Shown here piece after piece: positions 49,501-61,600 of a stretch of 64,000 nucleotides of DNA. The translations under genes and the position numbers were made by a program. Source of the stretch: Pelodera strongyloides (taxonomy: Eukaryota > Nematoda > Chromadorea > Rhabditida > Rhabditidae). Positions within the stretch are counted from its first letter, which is position 1. Each line of letters begins with the position of its first letter. The notes under the pieces were generated by a model. The model saw only the letters and a program-made list of their open reading frames with translations, did no database searches and was not told where the DNA came from. Where the stretch lies: contig JAANDG010000063.1 of the NCBI GenBank assembly GCA_036852015.1, positions 248,001 to 312,000 on the forward strand. Direction: 5' to 3'.

Positions 49501-52190
49501 CGCATTTTTTTTTGCACAGATATTCTCTGCTAATTATGTACATAGTGTTGGCTTGCAAATCACCTGGTCAAGCTAATTATAGTCAATGCAACAGCGCCTA
49601 AATTATCTGAATGACTTTAAATTTAAGTTTGCTTAAATTTAATTTAATTTAAAATTTATCGTGCTTTCCCAGTTAGTGAAAGTGTACCCTAATTTTTTTT
49701 TGCATTTTCGACTCGGTTCATGTAGTTTTTCTATTCATTGTGATTTATGTAAGTACACAAAAAACGAGCACATGGGGTCTAGTAGCTCTTCATTTAGTCG
49801 TACCTGGTATATTTCCCATTTATATACACTCACTACATATAAAAGGGTGGATTGGTAGGCAACGGAACACGGAACACATCCGTCAAACGTCTAACAGGGG
49901 CACATCGACCTAGCAATGACTTCCCGCGCTAGAATATATAATTCTCCACAATTCTAAATTTGCAACCAAACATGTCCCTTTAATCATGAGTGGGAAGTGC
50001 ATGACGTCATTTACTTCAAGCCTTATAGTCGATGCGTCTCTTTTTTCCCCACGTATGTGTGCATTTTTCCTGTGACTAAAAACGGTTTCTTTTGTGATTG
50101 GTAAAGCCCTTTTGAAACGGAAAATCTTTGAGAATAAATGAGAATGCTGATTACAAAGTGTTTATAGTAATTCCCATTGTTTAAAAGGGTTGGTTATTTT
50201 ATAGATATGCATAGAGCCGGGTATTTTTTAAAGTAGTCAAAAACACAGTCCCAAGGGGAAATGCTCCATTTCAACAACCTTTAATTTCTAGAGGATAATG
50301 ATTCACGGGGCACTCTTTGCATTTGCGTATAAAATTGCCGAATTTGACACAAGTTAATGTCCGCTATATATTGGCATATACGGGTTGCTCTTACTTAGCA
50401 TCACACATCTCGTTAAAACACTGTAAACCTGTTATATAGTATATTATACATGCTTTTTTGAAACAAAATTTGTCAGTGTGTTATGTACGTGTGTGGCATT
50501 AGGATGCATTGTTTATTATGCGACGTCTACGCACCTGCATCCTGCGTTACAGCTGGTACTAACAAAAGGTCCGAATTGTTCCGGTTACTAAAGATTGTTC
50601 CTTTTACATTCGGTGCGTATCACATCGTTTTCTACTTTATGCACAGTTGTTGAGTTTTAATTACTACATGGAAGTTGGCATTTTCCATCGACCTTGTATT
50701 GTGTACATAACTAACTGCCTGATCATTTTTGTTATTATGATGCCTCTGTCATTGCAAAGAAAATTTCTTCTTTCAATTTCTTTTATTGCTATAGAACGTT
50801 GAAGCATTTTGCCTACGCAAGATCCTGAAGGAAGATCAGTTGTCAGCATACAGTAACTGGAGCACTAATAAAACATTTTCCATTATCCAGTATCCGTCAC
50901 GACAATAACTAATATGATTTCCGGATTAGATAAGCTTTTTTGTGCGATCTCAAAGATTAAAAGCGTTAACTGTTCATCTTTGGTAGATCAGCTGATTCAA
51001 TCATCACATGTACAACTAACTGCAAAAGGCCAACCGAAACGTGTGTACCTCTTTCATAAGCTGGATTTATTCTTTCGCGTAACACCTATCCGTCCAATGA
51101 AACCCATTTGCGCTGCATGCTTTTTGCTTGAATATTTGTTCTACAGTAATATGAATTTCACTTTCGTTTACCAGTTTGCCACTTGTTGCGCTAATCGAAT
51201 ACAGGCGCTTAGTTACTCGGTTTATTCGACCAAAGATTAATAACATGAGCATTACTTGTGATGATGATCCACACTCAGTTCTTCTTGCTCCAATGCTCTG
51301 GAGCATTGGATTGCAAGAACCTTATAGGACGTGCCAGATGTTGACGGAACCTATAACTCGTCTGCCCATCTTGCTTTCTGAACACCTCAATTCGCGCTCC
51401 GCTAGTTGCATTGTTTACTGCGGATGTTCCCTTAAGAACCTGAATTTGTCAGCGACCCGAGTCAGGAAACCCTCAACTCTTTTAATAACTGAATGAATTT
51501 GCATTCTCATCATTTATAAGCGCTGCAGTCAGCATTAATAATCGTTTGCTCCTCATTAGATTTAAAGACTCCCCCGGCACTCGTAGTTATCGCTCAAATG
51601 ATTATAAACATTTCCTAGCAAAGAAATTAAATTAGTTTATCCCATTAAGGAAATTGAATACGGAACATTTGGTCGCATGGCATGTACTGTACAAAATATG
51701 TACTATTATGAAAAACTTCACTTTTTTTATTTTATTTATAGATCATTAGACAATTGCGCACCAGACTTTTAAGTTCAAATATATAACACCAACTCACATG
51801 AAAACGTATGCGCCTCACAATGAGAGATCATAAGCCTCAGTTGCTAGCGTAGATGGCTTCCAGTTTTTTTTGCTTGAATTTCTACTTATCGCGTTTTAAG
51901 TCCTGGATATCTGGTCACATGCCATTGCTGTTTTCTGATTCAGTCATACTGCATCGTTCATTATTCAACCTGTTAAATTGAATACTCTGACGTAACAATA
52001 TATATTTGAGCTCAATATCAACATAGCGTGCGTGCTTTAAAACAACACTGCACTGTCGAAATACAACAGCAGTAGTCTTACTTATCCGTTCGAATGTCTT
52101 TATTCGTTGTACCGCCCGTTTTGAGATATCGCGTAGTATCACTAGTGATCCAATGAACCATGGTCTATTGATTGCATTGATTAGTTACAG
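46586..52190. other. Intergenic stretch without a supported gene
   Basis: AT-rich DNA of about 5.6 kb. A coding-like minus frame at 47240-47336 (pieces VCVIDALPPDVTNPTQNKRA) has no splice partner and may be a relic. Other items are a TATATATAGCCGTAAT direct repeat at 48285-48320, a GCGCTAATTAGCGGC palindrome at about 49070, and the hairpin listed at 51282. Confidence 0.5.
51282..51319. repeat. Short perfect-arm hairpin
   Basis: TTCTTGC-t-CCAATGCTC, a two-base loop, GAGCATTGG-att-GCAAGAA: 16 base pairs with one asymmetric bulge. It is too short for a typical pre-miRNA and has no T run after it. It may act as a local RNA or DNA hairpin or be a palindrome footprint. Confidence 0.5.
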
Positions 52191-55100
52191 ATGAACGGCT
52201 ACTCAGCCCTTGGTGGACTCTCGAGTGATTTAACGGATCAATCAACAATAAGCGGTGGAACACCTCCAATAAAGCTGAAAAGCAATATAAAGGAAAAAAG
52301 GGAGGAATTGGAGACGAAGGATGATAAGGTAGGGATCTTAAACTGATTGTTTTCTTACGTTATCCGATAGGTCACCATTTGATCGTTTATTAAACGGGAA
52401 CCATTTTCTTTTTATTATCGGATTTTATGAGTTATTACGCTGCGCGTTACGTCTTGAAATATGTGTATGCATTGGGATTAATCCACTGTATTTGTCACAA
52501 AATTAAAAACTTTGTAGTATCAGAGAGTGATCACTATTGTACTATTGTTTGCAAGGGACAAAATGGATGAAACGGTCGACTCAATTTAATTAGATACTTG
52601 TTTAGTAAAACAATGAAGTTTTTACTTATGCGTATTCACAATTTTCTCACCCACTCTGTAGCCAACTCTAACATCTGATAGCTTACGGAAAATTTGTTAA
52701 CTGTTTCATATGAAATTCAAACGAAAACGCATAACTACTAAAAATTGTCACTGTACATCTTATGTTGAGTATTATGCCCAAACTCTTACCCTGCCCTTCA
52801 TTATTCATTCCTGCATTCCTGTAGAAAAGAAATTCCTAAAATTTAATGAAGAGGAAATTTTCGAATTTGTGTTTCTTCCGTCATTTCACTTTGGAATCTC
52901 GTAGGAGCAACGGGTCTCAGCTGTGTTATTATTAAAGGGTTATCCACATGAAAACGCTTTCATCTGGAAATTTTGGGTCTATAATTTTGAGAATTTTTCA
53001 GATCCTTACTACAAAATTGTCCCTTCGCATGATCTTTTATTGCTGAAATATTTTGTCCATTTTTTATCACGGAAAAGTTGGCATTATCTGGAGGACCTCC
53101 TTACCTGATCACGGATTAAATGATAGTCTTTACAGTATGAAGCTTAACAATGCAGAAAAAGTACGCCCCCCCCCCCCATCAAAACTCAAAATATCCTTGC
53201 AGAAAAATTCTTATCATCTAATCACACCCAAACCCGTATTCACTAAACTTTTCTAGAAAAAAATTCCTCCTATTAAGGTTCTTCACTTTGATGTTCGTTG
53301 TATGTTTTTTTCCTTAGTATTGCAAGATAATCCGTCTCTTAATATGATGCTATCTACATCTAATGTACTAATAGGATTTCATCCGTAGGATTAATGCTAC
53401 AATAGATATCCAACGGTTCTGAAAATTTATCAATACACTTCATGAAAACTCTTCAGCGATTATCCTATCGTTTTTCGAAGGATTTTCTTTCTTTCCGCTT
53501 TTCACTAATTATTCGAAACATATCGATTCGCCTTACTTATTGTTAGTATAAAAAAGTTAGACCACCAATCTTGTAAATTCTGGTAAAATTGGACGTTGTT
53601 ATCTTATACGTTTGACGAAAATTTCGAATTTATCCGATGGCGGACTTGCAGGGTTTGAAATTTTCGTAACTGCCCATATTTCTTTGGTCGGGAACTTTTA
53701 CATACAGCTGGAAGCCAAACAATTCATATAAGGGCTTCATCCCGCATCTTGATTGTCAATACAGACTACTTGCTGTGAACAATCAGATTCCAACTATAAG
53801 CTTGCCTTGTGATGTCGTTTATTGAAAGACCAAAGATTCCTATTGCCAGTATTATAAACGAAAAGGGGATTATAAATTTAATTTGATCGAACTGTTAATT
53901 TCCCACTTATTTCCTATAGTGGGTAAATGTTTCACTAGGCTGTGCCTCAATCCTTACACCCAGCAAAAACCTATATTTCTCCTCTCGAACATCAAAGAAA
54001 CATTTTGCTGAGTTGATTTTCATCGTCCTTTTAGACTTACAATTAGCTGTAAATACTTGGCCGGATTGTTATGAACCTTCTTGTTTCTCGTACCTTATTT
54101 GCGTTTAAGTTGAATTTCTTAAAAAAAAATTCTCTACAGAATGGACCATGGAGAAGGAAAGGCTTCGTGCGAAAATAAGGATTCTGAGGTGCATTGCGGA
54201 TTAAAAACAGCGTTATAACACTGAATAAGACACAGTTAAACCCTGGAGCCATGTTGCAACCAATGGGTTAGCACTCTTCAAAAAGGCTCAGGATTTTGAT
54301 TACAAAATTTATTGAACAAAAGCAGTGGCTATGCTTTCTGACGCTTATACACATGTTTTGATATTCAGAAGGCCGAACAGCAGATGTTGTTTTCCAAGGC
54401 AGCCGACCATAGAAAAGTGTCAACGGGAACTTTAAATAGATTGATACTTGTCGCGCAAGTAAGTCTCATCTTTTGAAATATTTTAACACTGTAACTTGTG
54501 CTTAGTTAGCTTACTTATTTTCGCACACATATGTTTGCAAAAAGTTAGGTTGTTTTCCACTTACAGTTGGTGTCCTCGGTGGCAAATTTTTACTGTTCAC
54601 AAAAGATTTCTTGCATTTTGCGGCGTCCAACTCATCGCTTTAAAGAATATGTTAAGGCGCTAGAAAGTGAAGTAGACAGCCGACGGCAGACAGATATCTC
54701 CGGAGGGAAGATTGTATTTTCAATCCGAATGGCAAACATGGTAAGGAGTGAAAACAAAAATAGCAGCTAGCGCCTGCTCTCGGTCTTTGGACTTGCTAAC
54801 CAAATATTTACGAAGATATTTCAAATAATGTTAGTGCTTTAGATTCTACTCATTCTCGTCAATGTGCTGCTATTTACTGGGGTCGGACAATATTACGATA
54901 AGAACCAAGGAGGACATTGGGTGACAAACTTAATTCGTCGACATATGTTGACTGAGTTAATAATGTGAAGCTGGACAGCTTGATATTGTCATTGCTACCT
55001 ACAGCTTCTTTGGGGTAGTCATACAAACATCATAGCATATCTTGTTCTAAACAAGAAGATGAGACTCTAACCTCTGTGTGACAATGAGATCACTTTTCTG

Positions 55101-56204
55101 ACCAGTCGTTTTAACTTCTTGTTTTCAGAGCCTTCTCCTAACAGCAGACAAATGGATGTTCAGTCCTCTACACAAAGATTTACCAACAACATTTCAAGAA
55201 ATGCGATTAAATGCACAATTCTTTGCGGCGAGCATTACGGTGCGTAATCGAATGAGTAGACGCACCGAGCACGTTTCAGAATATCGATTTTCTCTAGTTG
55301 TTCAGTTGGCCCGCATACATAGGTACATATAGATGTTTAGATAATGGAACAGGCACATAGTTGAAAGCCTCTAATGTTTTTAATTAATGATATTTTCAGG
55401 TCTCCATGTTAATTGCCACAGTATCTCTTCAAGTAATGCATGTATGCAATAGTGGCAGCTCAAGGTTGATAGTGAGTTTTGTCCAATATTTTAGTCGTTT
55501 TTATGAAACGCTACATTGCATTGTTCTAAATTACCACTTACCTTTCCATTTTTTCTTTTATGCGGTCTATAAAATTGCCAGAATCGATGTTCCACAAATC
55601 GGCGAATACGCATTGCAGTCTAGTAATTAAAGCTTTGCGGATCAGGTATTTGCTTGTGTCAATTGTGTACTTTTCAGAGTATGTGTTACTCGTTTGGGGC
55701 AGTGCCCTTCTCGCTCTTTGTCTTCGGTCTTGAGATGCACTACTCAGCGTGTCCCTGGTTGGACGAATACTATCACATCATGAGATATTCTGCTCAAATG
55801 AGTGCTCCGATAGATGCACAGTGCGGAATCAATGGATGGGCATTGGCAGGAGTCAGTTATCCCGTTTATTGTATAATAATTATAAACGTGCGAAAACTAA
55901 ATGCACTAGGCGTTTCGTAGATTTTGTGCAACAGTCACTCAAGAGGTTGACTGAACATGCAACTGTTATTAGTGCTTGCTGTTTTATTCATTGTTCCTAT
56001 TTGTTTCTCACTTTTAGTTATATACGAAAATGAAAATTTTAACAAAAATAATAATATGTGGCCGCAAGTACAATCCGATAAAATAGTTTTTTTTTCTAGA
56101 TTTTTGCTCTTCTCTCATGTGGTCTGTTCGTCAGCGAAGGCCTTATCACAGCATTCTTCCGAAGTGATGCTCAAGACCGCAGCAAAAAGGAAACTATTTT
56201 GTAA
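52191..56204 (+). CDS. Probable four-span membrane protein, family unknown
   Basis: Exons 52191-52328, 54369-54458, 54567-54740, 55129-55239, 55400-55471, 55678-55851 and 56100-56204, all phase 0 (864 nt, 287 residues, stop TAA). The N-terminus (residues 1-60) is polar and charged, probably cytosolic (IKLKSNIKEKREELETKDDK). Hydrophobic segments are about 71-90 (LNRLILVAQLVSSVANFY, weak), about 168-188 (ITVSMLIATVSLQVMHV), about 196-214 (SFGAVPFSLFVFGLEM) and about 251-275 (GWALAGIFALLSCGLFVSEG). The C-tail is basic (DRSKKETIL). Two loops contain several cysteines (CSQKISC; CPW, QCG). Membership of the pattern four-span proteins is inferred from topology only. The 2-kb first intron makes exon 1 less certain. 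The ATG follows directly after TTACAG at 52190. Converges with the receptor gene. Confidence 0.72.
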
Positions 56205-58645
56205 AGAACTGCTGCCAGTGTACATAACACACTTCTAACCGCGGCTCCCAACCCCAAAACTCAGTTTACTATCTGCGATTTTCCCTTTTTTGCAGTAATT
56301 TGTTGAGTTATTCAGTTGTAAACACATAACACATATGAACTCAGAAGTACAATGATCTCGCACAACGATCTCGCAACTTAGTAGAATTTTTATTAGTTCG
56401 AACTAGAAATATTTAGAGCTATTTTGTTTCAATATTCAAGTCATCATTAAAGTTAAATTTGTGTTATTGGTAATGATATTTATTACGCACACATCTCTTT
56501 TTTTTTACTCCTAGATTTGTCCAGGCTCTCTACTGTTCTATTTGTGATTCGGTTCGTGGTATTTGTAGTTTTGTAGTGTTAGTTAGTTGAAAACTTACCG
56601 CAGTACATCCTGCTCTGTCTTTGTAAATGCAATATATTCTAAATTAGAATGATGTTTATATACTGGTCGAAGTTTTTAAAAGACAGCTTTTGCAAGAATA
56701 TTCATTTTACCGGTAATACTGTCGCTTCAACGCGGCAACATTTCAATTCCTATTACTATAACAGTAAAACTCGTCCTATCCCTATAAAATAATCAGGACT
56801 GTACATATAAATATTAGGTTCAAATTGTGATCGGGCTTGCCTAACTTAATTAAAAATAGAATATTTTGTTAATTCACTCAACTGCACTGGCTTTTTTCGA
56901 ATGAATAGTTGGTTATAAATAGTTTCGCACACACTCGTTGACACATTGGCGCAAGTATTTATTGTGGAAATAGTATTGCATGAAACTTTCAGTAAAGCTG
57001 AACTACCGCTCCGTATGGTACAACATGTGACTAAATTCCTTTGTGTGTCAGATGGTGTTCAAAAACAAATTAACTACGAACCTCAGGGTTAGTCATGGTC
57101 GATGTTGGACAAACAAAACGGGATAATGATCTACTAAGGGAATGACAGATATTGTAAAAACACAAAGATAAAGATAAAAAGATAAAGTGGATGAATTGAA
57201 GAACGCCAGTTTATTTAAGAACATAGAATTACAGAATGACAGAACTATTACTACCATGTAGACTGTGATTTATGAGACGTTTTAAAATATTGCCTTTGTT
57301 TATAATCTGCGAAATTACTGCGAAATTAAACACCAATTTTTCATTCGCAATCTGAATTCAGAGATCTTTAAGTGTTTTTTTTTTACCTCGAGTATGTCTA
57401 CAAATTGTAAAGAACACACCAATAGTAATATATATATTTATTATAGAAATATTACTGTATAAAACCTTTAGCTCAGCTGACAACAGTGCGGAATAGAAAC
57501 ACCGCTCAGAAGAATACAACCTGTGACCAAAATATGAGGAGAAAACAGTGTCACGTAGAATATCGTTTCATAAAAGAATAAGCCTAATTGCAAGAGGGTA
57601 TCACATATATGCGACCACTGCTTTTTCCTTGGCTGGCACTAAAAGGGCGTACACTAATAAAAAAAACAGACAACAAAGTACTAACATAGCACAAATGATC
57701 ACTCGGTAAATCGAGTATTGGTATATCACTAAACGTCTACGTGTACATTAAGAATATAGATATCACATATGGGAAAGATATATTGTATCTTATGTATATT
57801 GAGTAAATAGTGCACAACACAGTGAATGCATATAATTGCGTATAACCGGGAAATTTTAAAGTTACGTTCCTTAAGTTTCCTGGACTTAAAAAAATAGAGT
57901 CATTTACTTTCGCTAGCTGTATGAGAGTCATTGTCTACATTTACACACTCTAATTGCGTATAAGTTTATAGTTCCTTGCGGCTTTTTAACACCGGAGATA
58001 CAAATAACACTACGAACGATAATCACGTTAAAATACATATGAATCATAACAAATGAGGTGAAATCAACCAATACATGACCAAGCGCATATAGAACATGAC
58101 GACATCAGCATATAAATAAGAGGGACAGGAAATCAACGGGTGAGATCAATGTACGATGGTATACTGTAAGAAAAACAGACATTCCAGAAAATCTCTTTCT
58201 TTGGCTAGCATTGCGAAAATTTAGCAACAAGAGCCAAAGGAACAAAAGTCAAGAGACGCCGAAACTAAAATCTGCATGTACATCATTGTATAGCGTTCTC
58301 AAATACCAGCCAGCATCTACTATAGTTCATGAATACACTCAAAAAGGGAAACGAGAACACGATAAATAAAGAATAAAACAAAGTCACTAATTAGAAAGCC
58401 CGTGACAAGATATACATACATGTGTCGAATCAACTAGCTTGAGCAGCAACTGGATTCTGGCCGCAAACTTACGGAAGTGTCTTGCAACACAACAATGCTT
58501 CTTAATGTGTGGGAAAGCTCTATATGACAAACGCGAACGGAAAAAAGACATTGAACTGAATAAAGACCGGTAATCTGTTGAGAAAGGAGGAGAAGGACCA
58601 GACTCATCAATACCATGTGGGATCATGTTCTGGGAAGAGAAGCAT
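56205..58645. other. Intergenic stretch between convergent genes
   Basis: AT-rich DNA with no ORF of note. It should hold both 3' untranslated regions. Nothing else is supported. Confidence 0.5.
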
Positions 58646-61600
58646 TCACTCGATGATCATCTCCAAAATGAGGGGTTCCATACTTTGTTGGTCCACCTCC
58701 TTGACCATGGAACGAGCCCTTTTGTTGAGATCCTAAAGCACAAGTTCTATTTTCACGCTTCACGAACTGCTTTCATAAAGACGAGACTGTTACGCAGTAC
58801 TACATCAACTCACTACGACTTGTTGCAAAGACGTGTCCAAGTAGGCACACAGCTGAATAAATGAATATACCTTGATCTGTTCGAGTTTCTCGATCAACTG
58901 CTTGTAGTCGCTGAGCGTGCGATCAAGATTACTGTCGTTTAGTGTGAATAGATACCTGAAATTTTGTTTAAATTAGAAAATGAAGTAAACAAATACAAGT
59001 CATAGCGTGCCCTTCACTTTTACCATCGACCACTACTGTTTGTGACGCACAGCCAAAAAATGATTTACCTCTTCAAACACTTGTCGTATTGATTGTACGT
59101 ATCAGTAACGTGGTTTTTGTCCACCACCGGTGTTCCGACACCATTGAACACAATCAACTGGCCGAGCAAAAGCATAACCGTTTCATTCGAACGCAGTTCT
59201 TCTTTGAATGATGAGTAGAACCTGAAATAGAATGTTCACGCTTAAAATCCAAACAAACAAAATCATCTTAGGAATTCCCATGCTCCTTGTATTAATTCCT
59301 CAACTCCCAAAATTTCCAACACTTTTCGAATGCGACTTGTGACCTTACTGTTTGCACTAAATTTGTTGGTTAAATAATGATGCTAAGCAGGCCCAGCTAA
59401 GTATCGGACAACGATTATGAGCGATACTGCAAACATAAAAGGCTGCCAAAGTATGTATGAAGTTCAAATCATAAACAGAAACACTCTTTTTCAATGCGTG
59501 CCCCATTTGGGAGGACTCTTGATACAATGCACCCCAAAGAAAACGTGATCTTTGAAAATACCGATGGTAAAGTGTTTGTTTGCACTACGCCACACTACTT
59601 TTGGAGACTACAATAATACATGTGTGCGAGGACTAAAAGAGAAATGCGGTGGGAAGAAACTTCACTCAATATCTCTCTTGGCTTACAAACACACCAGGAG
59701 TTACTTTCACATGATATACATGAGTACTGTTGGGTTTACACTAGGTACTAGGTGTTATCATGCAGTGGCAGCTACGCAAGACAAGACATTTACGGGGATT
59801 AGTGTCAACTTTTTTTGTTTACTCAGTGTTCAATCTTGTGACTTTCTACGTTTTGGGTGCAATCTTTATTGACAGACAAAATGGAGTTTCGGCGAACACG
59901 CGAAACTAGTCTACAATTGTGATAACAATATGCGCCACTAATAGATTGTGGGAAATGAGAAAGAGATGAGAACAGCGCGGCGAACCCAATAAAACGGTCC
60001 CGCTATACGGAGCATGAGATGATTGAGGACATGCTATATTTAGAAGTGTGAGCTTTAAAGCGCGAGAGAAGGCAGGGAAAAATGATTAATAAGCGATCGT
60101 GGCAAATCGAACGTGCGGCTCAAAGTACAGTACAGCCGACTAGACCGACAACCGTATAAGCATCTCCATCACTGATCAAAAACAAGGACTGCGCAGGAGC
60201 AAGTCGTATCTGAGCTAGTTAGACGTTTCTCGATGTTCGAATAAAATAAACCAAGAACGATACGTAAGCAAAGGAAGCCGTGAGAAACTAACCGAATACT
60301 GTGTTCCAGAAGATTTTCGTGCGTTTGCTTCATGGCGTCCATTTTGATAGAGTAGCCGCTCTGCGATGTTGGACCCTAGAAAATACAACATTAGGGATAA
60401 TGGTTAGCCGGGTTGACATCCTCAAACGCTTAGAGTATAGAATAATCCCCTACCTTCCATGCATTCTCTCCTGGATCGTATGCCATCGCACCACGCAATA
60501 TCAGGTATTCCATACAGTTATCTGAAACGAGATATCCATATATGAGCAACATATGTACAACACAATGATGAATGATAGACCGCATTCTGCGTCTTTTCTT
60601 AGCCTCATCTACTGCGAAAAAAAGGGATACGAACAAGAACAAACGTTTAACAAGGAGGATTTGATCACTCTGCGATAGCTTCTTGAAGTCGGCCAGCTTT
60701 TTTGACATCTAAAGAAGTACTGTAGAAACACAATTATTGCAAAAGAATCGACTTAGAAGTTACTTGGAATGACCGGAAAACACCCCGTGAGGGATCATAA
60801 AGGTTCGGACGCACTCCCTTCTAAACTAAAATGTAAAAAAAAGCATACCCTTATCAGTCTCCTAATTGCTCCATCCGCCATGTTTACCATGCTTTCTTTA
60901 TCTGGGCATGCTTCCTCGTGACGACGTCTTAAAAATCAGAAATTAAGTTTTTGTCATCGGCTAGCGAAGAGCAATTATGTTGCCACTGTTCGGAGTTGGT
61001 TGTGTTTAGCCTGAAAGATTGCTTACTTTTCCTTTCCTTCTAATTGTGCTCCCCACGTTTGTTGGTTCGCACCAATTAGCTCAGTAATCTTCTCTTGGTC
61101 GTCATTGGTAAGAGCACAGAAGTCATGATCCACTGAAATGGACAGTTTAACACAGTACAACTGAGGAAACTAAGAAACGAAACAAGAAGCCTCATAGGCT
61201 CGAAATATCACTTGCTGAGGCGACGGTAATGCAATTCCTTACTTAGGTTGTAGTCGTTGCTGAGCAATGGATTGGTGCCAAAGTATGAGTCAGACATTTC
61301 CTGCAATAGAATATATGTTTTATATAAAAACATATCGGGCGTATTTGAAAAATAAAAATCTCGTTGGATGGTCCGAATGAACTCACCAATGAGGGTGCAG
61401 TATTGGGAGTTCGTGCACTGTTCAACCACGATATGGATGAGCGTCCAGAGGGAAGAAGACCGCTTCTTTGAAGGTCCTCAGTAGTCTCCAAAGTAGCTGG
61501 GTCAAACTGTAAGAAGCCATTATGAGTTGTCTTATCAGTTGACTTCTGAGGTACTGTCAGCCAGTCAATCAAGAAAACCTCTCAAAATGAAACAATACAA

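Noticed and set aside
55749..56033. Overlapping 94-codon plus-strand frame
   Set aside because: It is an alternate frame of the membrane protein exon 55678-55851 running into the intron.
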